DNA of 64,000 bases from Favolaschia claudopus (Eukaryota > Basidiomycota > Agaricomycetes > Agaricales > Mycenaceae). Below, piece by piece: positions 46,277 to 56,611 of this stretch. The stretch lies in NCBI GenBank assembly GCA_037176885.1, contig JAWWNJ010000101.1, forward strand, positions 558,001 to 622,000, written 5' to 3'. A program made the translations under genes and the position numbers. The stretch's first letter is position 1, and every line of letters starts with the position of its first letter. The notes below the pieces were generated by a model. The model saw only the letters and a list, made by a program, of their open reading frames with translations, searched no databases and was not told the origin of the DNA.

Positions 46277-46365
46277 CGTGGCAGGAGTCAAAGAAACAAT
46301 CAACTTCTCACGATCCCGTGGCTTGTCTCCCGCGGCAATCACCGAACACTCCTTGCTTTCCCCCC
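46277..46365. promoter_or_regulatory. Short shared divergent promoter
   Basis: The start codons of the minus-strand gene at 46,276 and the plus-strand F-box gene at 46,366 are only 89 bases apart, so both transcripts must start within or beyond this stretch and probably share control elements. No TATA box is evident. Confidence 0.6.
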
Positions 46366-47814
46366 ATGACTGTCGTCAAGGGCTCAATTCGAAGCCCCAT
46401 ACTGGAGATCCCCTACGAACTGACCTCACAGATTTTTCTATGCTGCCTTCCGTCAAACAAACGGATTTCACCGGACCCAAAGGCGGCGCCGCTTGTTTTG
46501 GCGCAAATTTGCAGTCATTGGCGCAAAATCGCGGTCTCGATTCCAGAACTCTGGAATTCATTCTACCTGGAATTCAAAGGCACTAATCAGTACGATGGAA
46601 TTCGTTTCATGCTGAACTCCGACCCACGTTCCGCCTCGGATGACTCAATCGTCGCATTGGTCGACTGCTGGCTCTCCCGTGCTGCCAATCTTCCGCTATC
46701 TATCACAATCGTTTCCTCCGATACCTCTCGGCTTTTACCCCCGAGATTAATACCCCTGCTCGCGACAAAGTCTTTACAATGGGCTCGTATCGAGCTACAA
46801 ATCCTACCCCCGGACATACACCAATTCGGCGCCATCCCCGGCCCCTTTCCCCTCCTACAAACCCTCGCACTCGACACCACAGTTCGTCTACCCACACTCC
46901 AACCAGTCTTGAACGCCGCTCTATTCCTCGACTCCCCCAATCTCCAAGCTCTCCGTCTCGGCCGATTCGGCTGGCTCCGATTCCCCGACCTCCCACCAAA
47001 CTCCGTCCCCTCCGTCACCGCCCTCGAACTATGGGCGGAAAACCGCAGCTCCTCCATGTTTCAAAAACTACACTCCTTCCCCGGCCTGCGCCACCTCAAA
47101 CTCCACTCCTCTGTCTTCACATTCCAGCAATCGGTCCTCTCGCTCCCCAGCATCGAATCGCTCATCCTGCACGTCCGCGACACGCGGGTATTGCGGTACC
47201 TCTGCGCGCCCTCCCTTCGACGTCTGGAGTTCCATGCGAGGAAGTCGACAGATGCGGAGCTCCTCCCATCTTTCGTCGAGCGCTCCGCGTGCGTGCTGAC
47301 CACCCTTCACATCCGCATGCCCGAGGGGTGGGACGGATTATACGAGTGCTTACTCGCCACTCCTTCCCTCGTCGATCTTGCCATATCGATGAACGAATGC
47401 AACTCCGCTGTGGATCAACTGGAAACGTTGTGCATACCCGAAATATTGGGTGCGTTGCGAGTTCTAAAACTTCGGGTGTCGAGCTGCCTCGGGTTGTATC
47501 ATGCGTTTGTATCCGTTTTGGATGCATTGGGCGTGACGCTGGCAGAAGTTGACTTGCTGGTCGAGGATACGATGCCGTGTTCAACCACGGAAGAACTCGC
47601 TAGGTTGACGCAGTGGCGGGAAAGGGGCATGCGGATTTCAATCAGAAGTGGTTTGGATGGTGAGGATGGTGTCGAGAATGACGAAGGTAAGCAGAGCTCC
47701 TCTTCAATTGATACCGCTCTGAATTTAACGTTTTCCGCAACAGAGTACGATATCTGGACGCCTGAGATATCGATACCGAGGTGCTTTGCGCCGTTTGATA
47801 TATCGTTGAACTAA
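46366..47814 (+). CDS. F-box protein with Leu-rich C-terminal part
   Basis: Exons 46366-47686 and 47744-47814 give 463 residues. The ATG at 46,366 is chosen; the open frame upstream begins with GTG. The F-box is near residues 13-65 (EIPYELTSQIFLCCLP, then PLVLAQICSHWRKIAVSIPELWNSFYL), the usual form in Agaricomycetes where 'LAQICSHWRxIAxxxPxLW' is typical. It is followed by degenerate leucine-rich repeats (FPLLQTLALD, SPNLQALRLG, FPGLRHLKL, LPSIESLIL). The product is expected to pair with Skp1 in an SCF ubiquitin ligase and to bind a target through the repeats. The small final intron (57 nt) is supported because it removes a Ser-rich insertion and keeps frame. Confidence 0.85.
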   Translation: MTVVKGSIRSPILEIPYELTSQIFLCCLPSNKRISPDPKAAPLVLAQICSHWRKIAVSIPELWNSFYLEFKGTNQYDGIRFMLNSDPRSASDDSIVALVDCWLSRAANLPLSITIVSSDTSRLLPPRLIPLLATKSLQWARIELQILPPDIHQFGAIPGPFPLLQTLALDTTVRLPTLQPVLNAALFLDSPNLQALRLGRFGWLRFPDLPPNSVPSVTALELWAENRSSSMFQKLHSFPGLRHLKLHSSVFTFQQSVLSLPSIESLILHVRDTRVLRYLCAPSLRRLEFHARKSTDAELLPSFVERSACVLTTLHIRMPEGWDGLYECLLATPSLVDLAISMNECNSAVDQLETLCIPEILGALRVLKLRVSSCLGLYHAFVSVLDALGVTLAEVDLLVEDTMPCSTTEELARLTQWRERGMRISIRSGLDGEDGVENDEGKQSSSSIDTALNLTFSATEYDIWTPEISIPRCFAPFDISLN

Positions 47815-48089
47815 TGCCCAGCAATGTGTCCATCCTATTTGACTCGGTGCTTAATGAATACCTCTACTCATATATCAACGAGGAATCTGTACGATGCACA
47901 ATCTGATATATAATACACTCCGCTGTGAGCACACTTACTTAGCTATCGTTTCAAGCAATACCCAGAGAATACCGTTCGCATTACAATCGATCCCCCTCGC
48001 GAAGCCGCATTCCAGGATTTCGAATGCTCGACACATATTCGAAGATGCGGTATTCTATATTTAACGATAGTAAAATTCTAGATTTCGTT
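47815..48089. other. Convergent 3' regions
   Basis: AT-rich, between the tails of the F-box gene and the broken paralogue. No gene. Confidence 0.5.
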
Positions 48090-49100
48090 TTAATATAGAG
48101 GATACGTACCGTTTACAGGACCCGGGGGACGCTTCGCGATAACTTCCTCACCGAAGCTCCAATAATCTTCCCCAGTATACGCACCCATCTGCCATTCAGC
48201 TAATTCTGAACCACCTTTGAGCGCAACGAACCGCCTGTCGGAAATCGATGGAGCTTCACGGCAATATAGGAGAATTACAACGCGGAGCCCGCTACAAGCA
48301 TCCAGCACCTGCTGGAGATCTGTCTGCGAGGTACTATAAACTGAGAAATGTGTAAGACTAGGCAGGCGAGATAAATGATCAATGAATTCCGGCCATTCGG
48401 TGGGAAACGGGAAATTGCGCGCTTCGAGATGCGTTAGCCGAGAGAAAAACTCGTGCGTTGGGGAAATGATGTGATTGAGGTCCATGGCAAAGCTGGTGAG
48501 ACGATGGGGACGGAGGTGGGCGTAATGTGTCGGGGGCAGGCTCCTGCCCCAGATGGAAAGGTTGGTCACCCCAGTGCAAAGTGATAGGAATTCGCGTGCT
48601 GAGCTGCCCGGGGCGTCTTGATCGAGAATGCATAAATTCCGCACAGAGCTGTGGAAGAATGACGCGGGTTTGGAGCGCATGGCGCGGAGTAATATGTCCC
48701 AGGTGAAGAGGGGATAGGGATCTAATGCGACTCTGAATTCCTTGATCGAGAATGCATAGATTCCGCACAGAGCTGTGGAAGAATGACGCGGGTTTGGACC
48801 GCATGGCGCGGAGTAATATGTCCCAGGTGAAGAGGGGATAGGGATCTAATGCAACTCTGAATTCTACGGCTATTGTGCGGTATAGTAGAGGCTCGACCCT
48901 ATATTTGAGCATAGTCATTCGTTCAACGGGTTTGCAACTGATAGAAGAGCGAAAGGGGAATCTCACCAGTCCCTCGCGCGGCAGGCAACGAGCATCAGCT
49001 TAGGGATCGACACGGGGTGGAGGAGTGCAGAGGTTTCGAATATTTCCCGCTCAAGGTCTGGCGGGAAGATGGGAAGCTCGATTTCTTGAGCCATCGACAT
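48090..49100 (-). pseudogene. F-box-associated hypothetical protein (paralogue 2), broken by a tandem duplication
   Basis: Start ATG at 49,100; the N-terminal exon reads LPIFPPDLEREIFETSALLHPVSIPKLMLVACRARDW, and a phase-2 intron in the Trp codon leads to VEPLLYRTIAVEFRVALDPYPLFTWDILL, the same structure as the gene at 54,245. Within this exon 124 bases are duplicated in tandem (48,617-48,740 and 48,741-48,864). As 124 is not a multiple of three, the frame is lost after NLCILDQ. The downstream part from 48,680 is intact only in another frame. Unless the second copy is spliced out, the gene is dead. Confidence 0.8.
48617..48864. repeat. 124 bp tandem duplication
   Basis: Two adjacent copies differing at only a few positions, lying inside the F-box-associated gene. 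Near-identity points to a recent event. Confidence 0.9.
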
Positions 49101-50860
49101 TCGCGGCGGTCAGGAAGATCGGAGCGAGAGGCAAGAGGAAGTTACGGAGGTGACGTCACGTTCCGGGGAGTTCGCGCCGACCGGGCCGCCTCAGAACATT
49201 GCACAAAAGACCAGATGGCGCGCAATTTAACCGGACATGGGCCTTAACCGGCTCATGACCCATGCCAGTTGAGCCCAAGTCACTTGGGTCGTTGATCGGA
49301 TCAAAGCATCAGGTGTCGCGCAAAATACCGTGATTGCCTGAGCCCCGAGCCTCGGCAACACATTTGGCAAGCAATGTGCGCACCGGTTTGCTGCTCGTCT
49401 TTTGGTAACAGAAATGTACTGGATTGGTGCTGCTTGATTCAAAACAATAGCATCTTGAATTTGTCTCGGCCCTCAAGCACAAGAATCTCATTTCTGTGCC
49501 GAAAATCGCCGCAATAAAATTCGAGATACAGTCATTGAGGGTCAGAGCAAGGTCAGAGTCTCTTGATGGAACCCTCCAAGATACGCTGCAATGCATAGAA
49601 GCGGAAATACCGGCCTTATATTTGGCCACAGTTGAAGTTCAATATTATAATACTGTAATCATTGACATGTTTGGGATCCACTGCGGCTTAATAAAGTGCA
49701 CAAGAGAGCGTTATTCAGACACCTGGGTGAACAGGGTCGTAGGGAGGCCTGAAATTGGATGCCAATTGAAGAGAAAGATACACTTAAAGAAACCTGTAAA
49801 CAGGGGTGAGGCGCAAACTTGAAGCAGATTAATAAACAGAATCAGGCTCTCTAGAAGGAGGTGAGCCAAGGCCGAGGATAGCAGAGAGAAAACAGCATGC
49901 GCTGTGGCTACTAGTAATTCTTGAAGATTAATGGCGGAAGGTACTTATTGGTTTATAACACACCGTCAACTGAAAAGTTCAATATTCATTCTTTATATCT
50001 CCTTCAACAAAGGGTGAAATCGAAGCAGTGAGAATTCTCCTGGTGAATGAAGAACAGAATATGCCGTGAGTGAATGGTAGGTGAGGGCAGAGAAAGGCAG
50101 CGCGACCCGAAGTTCAATAAAATAGTACGAAGTTGACAGCAAGGAGAAACCCGAGGATTTGATTGGCTGCAATCCACGTGTGGGTAACGTGCCGCTGACC
50201 CGATAACGATAAGATGAATCGTTTGATTTTCATTCGCTAGACCCTAGTCTATCGGAGGCAAATGCCTCGGTTTAGACTTGGGCCAGGAAATCAATCAATG
50301 TCAAAATAGCCGAGGCTTGGGTCCAATTTTGATTTTGCCGCCGTCCTGCGTTCAACGAGGCTTTGCGTCCAGGAAACCGACGGTACATTATCCCGGTAAG
50401 CTACTGAATTCTCTCCCTTTTTCCCCACTTTTTTCTCTTTTTTTAATCTTTTCTTTTTGATTTTTTCGCCCGTCTCCACCGACATGGGACATGGGCCATT
50501 TAACCTAACAGAACAGAAATTCAAATTTAATTCAACTTGAAAATGTCTGCAGCATAGAATAAGTGATAAGTAATGGCTTGGATACATCGTAAATAGATGG
50601 CCCTTCACTCCATTCCAAAATCACTGATGAAAACTGACCAGTTCCTTGTCTTGCCTCGCCTTACCTCTCAAGGTTTGCAATGTTTCCGTCGCTTGGCAGA
50701 ATTCTAAACTCATTGACTTCACCTCCAGTCTTCATCTTGAAGTTGAAATTGGATTTACCGGAGATGTTTCGTTGATTTCCTGTTACATGTTCGCATGCTC
50801 TGTATTTACTGAAGTTTTGAGGGAGAATGATACACGGATGTGGCATCTGACGGTTCGATT
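49101..50860. other. Intergenic, no confident gene
   Basis: Low-complexity T-rich tract near 50,410-50,465. Frames are short and lack motifs. Part of 50,600-50,860 is the 3' flank of the P450. Confidence 0.5.
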
Positions 50861-53691
50861 TCAGTGTTCCATAGCCGCTGTATGGCTCTCCTCCTCCCCG
50901 CCCATAGTTCGCCCAATTTCTTCATCCATCCCCATCTTGACCCACAACCCTCCCTATAAACCGCGTTAGCACATTCACGACATATCCAATGAGATAAATA
51001 ACGTCTTACTTCACACGAAAGCGCTGTTTCATTTGACGTCAATCAGCATCACTCGACAAAGCAAAGGAAAGGAAAAGTGGACACGCACTGAGATGCAACC
51101 TCGGCCGAATCTGCTCGACCGCAACCCGCCCTTTCCCATCCCGATGCCATTCACTCGGGACACGTGCGTGCGGCGGACATGCGTCGAGATCAAGCGTGGT
51201 GCTGGTGAATGTTTGCAGTAGGCGGATGAGCATGAAGGACACTTCGTTGTATGCGAACTGTATATCGAGTTCAGTTCAGCAGGCGAAAGGCGTTTTCAGT
51301 AGATTAGAGTAATGATAAGAATGGAATAGAATGGAGCCACAAAATGAATTCAATGAAACGCACCTGCTGCCCGAGACAAACCCTCGGCCCCGCGTTAAAC
51401 GGCAAGAAACAATACGGATTGGGAAGGAGATATCTCTTCAGCCGATCATCCAAAAATCGATCTGGGTCGAATTCGTCTGCGGTGGGTCCCCAGAGGTCGG
51501 TTCGGCGGTGCATCATGAATACTGAGTAGGATACTCTGACGGGAAGAAGAAGGGTATCGAATAAGATAAGAATGAATTCAAAAGAAGACAAAAGACGCAC
51601 TTGGTGCGAGCGGGAATGTACAAAGCGGGTTTCGTGGGGTCCATAGAAGGCCAAGTGGTTGCTTTGACGGTTTCTCTGTCAAGTGAAATCAGCTTCATTT
51701 GCAGGAACACTAGACTGTTGTAGTTGCAGTTCACCTCAAATTGGACGGCCTGAATAACAAAGACAGAAAACATCAGCAATGCACCCCCAGCGAAATCACA
51801 CACAAAGGCTCACACGGGAGGATACAACCTCATCGTCTCTAAATAATTCCTCAATGAGCCCGGCCGTATCGCCATGTAACGAAAACGCACCATTAATCAC
51901 CGCCCTGAGATACTTCATCTCCCGGATATCTTCGTACGTGGGGCGACGTTCGTTCCCGAGGCGGTCGAGGATCTCGGTGCGTAGGCGAGTGAAGACGGTT
52001 GGGTACATAGAGAGACTAGAGCAAGAATGGAAATTGGTTGAGTTGAGGACAAGTTTATTTTGCGGATAAGGCGATGGGGAATAGAGGAGACTGACAAATA
52101 GACAACGAATGTGAGGAGGCTCATGGTGGTGTCACGTCCCGCTGGAAACAAAAGGAGACTCAGTCGTATGGTAAAGATCCAAGGAGAGCACTGAAAGTAC
52201 CAACCCAGCAAGATGTTGAGACTATGACATGTCGTCAACAAAAGGATAGCCAGATGGGCGAATCGAAGAAACGTACACTTCATCCTTGAGCACTTTCGGA
52301 TCTGGATTCAACAATACTTGATAAGCAAACCCCCCACACAGCGCAGAACACGAGCGTACTTACCAGTGATCAAATTCAACAACTCATCCAACAGCGTCTC
52401 CGCCTCCTCCTTCTCCTTCTGCCCATCCATCCCCATCCCCGCACCTCCCTCCCTCCCCCTCCTCCCGACAGCCTTCTCGATAATCGGCTCCAAATACTTA
52501 TCCACCACACGCATCTCCGCCTGCGTCTTATCGCCGAAGACCTCAAACAAAGGCCAGATCCACCCGAATCGCGAGCGGGAGGAGATGTGCGTGATGGCGG
52601 CGGTGAATGCGGAGGTGAATATGTCGGCGCGGTCGGGTTGGGATAGGCTGGGGTGGGAGAACGGGAAAGGGGGAGGGGTGTAGTTGTGTGGGTAGGGAAG
52701 GGGGGCGGAGAGGCTGTCGACGCAGGAGCCGAAGAGGAAGGAGGTGGCGGAGTCCATTGTGAATCGCCCGGCGAGGTCCTTACAAGGATAAGTCAGAGAC
52801 ATATATGTGCGGTGAGGGACACCTAAGTACCTGAAAATTCACTGCATACCCCTCACGCAAACGCTCTTTCATTCGTTCGATGGCGCGGTCCGCGTGGTGA
52901 GCGAATATTTCAAAGTCGCTGATGCGGTCGCGATTGAAGAAGGGGCGAGTAGCGCCGCGGTGGAATTTCCACATTTCGCCTGGATTTGCGATGAGATCAA
53001 TGCATATATTTGACGGAAAAGACGAGGAGCGCATCACCATCCGAATTGAATACCCCTGTGCCTGTTACCGATTTCAGTCGACGTGGTATTTAATCGGATA
53101 GAAGAATCAATGCATACCAAGCACAGAATTCATCAAATCACGCAACGCGTTGCCTGTGGGAGACAGGTGGAAAACAAACAAGAAGGAGTCGGAAGAGATG
53201 GATGGATACCTTTGACATAATTTGAGAAATCCGTCGCAAGAATGAGCTTAATATGTTCTGGCTCGGTGGTGAAGATATAATCGCCCCAGCCGATTCGCAG
53301 GTTGACAACATTGCTGCCAGCCGCAGTGAGAGCTTGATGTAATACTTCGACTTTCAAGAGTCAGTAGATGACTGAAAGGAGATTGAGGGAAAGGCTTACA
53401 TGGATAAGCGACGTTCCATTCGCGGCGCAAGTCGCGCAGGATGTCCAAATTACCCGGCCATCGCCCGCGGACGGTGGGAACGAGGCGGGCACCGGACGAC
53501 TTGGCTTGGAGGTGCTGCGAGAGTCTCTCGAGTGATATGTAGACTGCTAAAAGGATAGGGAATACGACGAGGAAAGAGAAGAGAAAGATGGGGAAGAGGA
53601 GAGCGAGGTCGGAGACGATGAGTCCGGCTAAGATATAGATGGAAGGAATGGCGAGAATAGGTAGGAGAAAGCGGAGTCCTGGGGAGAGCAT
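50861..53691 (-). CDS. Cytochrome P450 monooxygenase, CYP63-like
   Basis: A gene with many introns, from ATG 53,691 to a stop at 50,861-50,863. It has an N-terminal membrane anchor (about the first 60 residues, hydrophobic), [31 protein letters not shown], a C-helix W in [15 protein letters not shown], the I-helix oxygen motif LLAGRDTT, the K-helix ETMR (reached through a small intron), DPDRFLDDR, and the haem loop [10 protein letters not shown] with its Cys ligand. After that an intron joins [15 protein letters not shown], and the last exon gives [12 protein letters not shown]. The layout resembles the CYP63 family of white-rot fungi, which oxidise alkanes and aromatics. That assignment is by resemblance only. 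The protein would sit in the ER membrane and need a P450 reductase. All key residues are present; one exon junction around 51,650-51,760 is uncertain. Confidence 0.85.
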
Positions 53692-54244
53692 GGTGGAGGG
53701 ATGAGAAAGAGAGTGCCAAGAGATGTTTAATGCGGTTCTCCGGTAGCGCGGTTGTCGTGGTCAGCATGCTGACGCAAGCCGGGGCCGACACTCCGCGACG
53801 CAGCGGCAGACCACCTCGTCCCCGCGCCCGCTCAGCGATTATACACTCACGCCCAGTTCACCTCACTAGCCCACCGAATGTATATATCAGTAGCGCGGGG
53901 CATAATGTTAATAACCTACTTAGCGTACTGCAACCAGGATTAAGTAACAAACTTGAGTTGATGAGATTTCGTTCTGCAAAGGTCCATACAGTAAACGTCG
54001 TAGAGAATCTTTTGCTCCACAAGACTTAAGGAAGCACAGACGATTTCCGATGTAACGATTCCCCAGATCTGCCAATATCCGGGCCCGGCGCAGCCAGCGG
54101 TGCAAGGTTCTCCGATTTTCAGTGTTCACCGGGCGTGCCGGACTAGTGGAGCATTTTGTTGAAGCTCACTATCGTACCCGCGGAATGTATCCGCTAAAGC
54201 CAGTTGTTAGTATCGGAAAAAACGGGCACACATGGAACAGAAAA
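53692..54244. other. P450 upstream region and 3' flank of paralogue 3
   Basis: No gene seen. The P450 promoter should lie in the first 200-300 bases. Confidence 0.5.
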
Positions 54245-55138
54245 CTACGCACGATGAAGCTCCCCGTCCCGACGTGAAGCGATGATTTCTTCCGCCCAAC
54301 TCCAATAGTCTTTACCTGTATGCACTCCCATTTGCCACTCGAAGAGAGGCACGGCGCAACGCAGCCTGACATAGCGGCGATCGTAAATTGAATTCTTTTC
54401 GACATCTGGTATTACCATGAAGATGTTCACAAAGACTTGGAGTCCAACGCAGACGGCTAGCATCCGCGAGACTTCGGTATCGCTGAGGTCTTCGCCGGAG
54501 ATGTGAGTGAGGCAGGGCAGAGAGGGCAGCTGTGCGGCTAGATCTTCAAGATCCATTCCCTCGTCGGATCCGAGCTGCAGGTGAGTGACTCGGGAGAAGA
54601 AAGGATGTGTTGCTGGAATGCCTGCGTTGAGTGAGATGTATGCGGATTCCATCGCAAGACGAGTGGGTCGTAGATTGCCAAGGGCCGCAATATGATCATG
54701 GAACGGTACGCAATACATATCCAGATTTTGGATGCCGGTGCAGAGGGGTACGAGTTCAGAGGCTTTATCCGCAATCTCCTGGGGCTCGTCTGATAACGGT
54801 CGGCCCAGAATACTGAGGTTTCTGACCGCGCCGGCAAAGAAAGTCGTCGGCTTGGTATGTACAGCGGAGAGCAGAGCTTCCCAGGTGAAGATTGGATAGG
54901 GCTCCAAGGCGGCGGAGTATTCCACTGCAATTGTACGATAAAGAATTGGTTCCATCCTATTTGCTGACGGTAAATCAAGCAATTTTCTTTTTTTGGCAAA
55001 CCAGACGAACCACTCTTTCACACGCCATGCTACAAGCATGAGATTCGGGATCGAGATGGGGCGCAACAGAGCACAAGTTTCGAATATCTCTCGTTCAATT
55101 TCTGGCGAGAACGCAGGTTGGGTGGTGTGTAGAGACAT
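54245..55138 (-). CDS. F-box-associated hypothetical protein (paralogue 3)
   Basis: ATG 55,138. It reads FSPEIEREIFETCALLRPISIPNLMLVAWRVKEW, then a phase-2 intron in the Trp codon (about 54 nt), then MEPILYRTIAVEYSAALEPYPIFTWEALL. The intron happens to be open in frame, so a continuous frame of 355 codons exists; the paralogues show it should be spliced. The C-terminal part has FFSRVTHLQLGSDEG and LPSLPCLTHISGEDLS, and ends near FEWQMGVHTGKDYWSWAEEIIA, matching the end of the broken paralogue at 48,090. It is the intact model for that family. A role as an adaptor in protein turnover is possible but not shown. Confidence 0.75.
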   Translation of the reverse strand: MSLHTTQPAFSPEIEREIFETCALLRPISIPNLMLVAWRVKEWFVWFAKKRKLLDLPSANRMEPILYRTIAVEYSAALEPYPIFTWEALLSAVHTKPTTFFAGAVRNLSILGRPLSDEPQEIADKASELVPLCTGIQNLDMYCVPFHDHIAALGNLRPTRLAMESAYISLNAGIPATHPFFSRVTHLQLGSDEGMDLEDLAAQLPSLPCLTHISGEDLSDTEVSRMLAVCVGLQVFVNIFMVIPDVEKNSIYDRRYVRLRCAVPLFEWQMGVHTGKDYWSWAEEIIASRRDGELHRA

Positions 55139-55349
55139 TGCGAGCGTCGACGATGTGGGGGAAGAAGAAGAAGAACGTGTGTCACACACGTCACGGCCGT
55201 GTGTGATTTGTGATTGTTCGGCGTGATCCGGACAACCGCTTCGACCACATAACATTGGCCACATATGGGCCAGCACGTTGACGAGTTGAGTAGGATCCAA
55301 TTCTCTGTTCACCCAACAGCAGCAATCTCGCTTGTCTCTTTGTCTTGCT

Positions 55350-55960
55350 TTGATTCAATTAATGTTTGCGTATTCAGCGGAAATATATGTCAGTTCAATT
55401 TTTTCCCCCAAAGGGTGCGGGCTTGGTAAGATATTGTGGTCGTGCACTCCGTGTCTTTTTGGTTGTTTTGGTGTCCCTTTTCTGTCGTCAACACACCTAT
55501 GCCATGACGGAGGGAGCGGATTCAAATATTCAAACCTTAACTTAACCATTTGAATTTGATCACATCAAATCGTGATCATCAGCAAACAGCGTGATGCACA
55601 GCAAAGGCAAAGAGCGTGTCCCTTGTCTCCTACCACCACCACTGTTGGATATTTCGGCTCCGATTAAGCCACCCTATTCAAGGGTTCACCCTCCACTTCT
55701 TTTCCGCCCTCTGGCAGAACTCTGGGCTGCGCTGGTCATTGCTACTTACTCACATGGAACCTGAAAGAAGAAAAATCCAAGAAAAATCGATAACATCCTC
55801 GACAGAACTCAATCACCACTGCAGTATGTCTAACTTGGATGACGTTTATATCTGCGATAACTTCATCATCAATCGATGCTCTCCCGGAAAACTGGGTCAG
55901 TGGCATCGAAATGTACCCCAATTCTTCCGTTGCTCAGAATTCTAGAAGACGACGGTTGAA
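55350..55960 (+). pseudogene. Decayed 5' copy of the MYND-finger gene
   Basis: The promoter side and first exon match 59,800-60,400: both contain GGTGAGATATTGTG/GGTAAGATATTGTG-type text, a CTCCTACCACCACCACTGTTG segment and an ATG followed by MS-x-x-x-DV. Here (55,826-55,945) several zinc-binding cysteines are replaced (ICGKPA became ICDNFI; SACKL became SPGKL) and the frame ends without a MYND finger. It is a relic separated from the intact gene by the inverted membrane-protein copy. Confidence 0.7.
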
Positions 55961-56611
55961 ATCTGTAGGTTGGATAGATGTGGTCTGTATTCTTATCTGT
56001 GCACGAATAACTCCGCCATCTACAGTGATGTTAATTTCTCGACGGATGTTGCGCGAAAGAACTGCCGACCGGTTAACCACGTCAACACCGGACAGGCATT
56101 GCCCGTCGCGGCGTCTCTAAGTTCTTAAAGTTCTTAAAGCTCATTGAAATGACAGGATTAGACAATAGCGACTTATGATCTCAGGTTGCGGTCTCTGACT
56201 TGCAATCCAAGACGAACTGGATTTGATACTTTAGGTGAGAGTCGATTTGTAGATGGAAATCTCGCCACCTACCGTGGTAAGAGGAAACCGTAACTAATTG
56301 GACGATAATAGACTATGCCAGACGCCGATGCCGTGAAGAAAATCTATTGCCTTTGTATTGCCATGATCTTCTCTGTCACGTCCTTCTCGAGCGCCTCAGG
56401 CTGAACTAGGAGCCGATGGGAAAGGGTTAAAAACAAGAAGTAGAGACGTCTTTGTGGCAGTCCCTTTCACTTCCCTTTTTCTTGCTTACGCCTGAACCTT
56501 GTTTTAGTAAACCCAGCCCTCTGAAGGCATGCCACGCAATGCCAACAATGGATTCTGGTTACTCTCGACTGCTCTTCAGATTCATAACGCTGAGATATTT
56601 CAAGGCGTGCT
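55961..56611. repeat. Upstream flank of right membrane copy
   Basis: Positions about 56,010-56,611 are an inverted copy of 36,851-37,410. A direct repeat AGTTCTTAA occurs at 56,119-56,138. No gene. Confidence 0.5.

Noticed and set aside
54245..55312. Continuous 355-codon frame without an intron
   Set aside because: Paralogues at 45,392 and 48,090 show a phase-2 intron in the Trp codon, and the start lies at 55,138 rather than at the frame's beginning.
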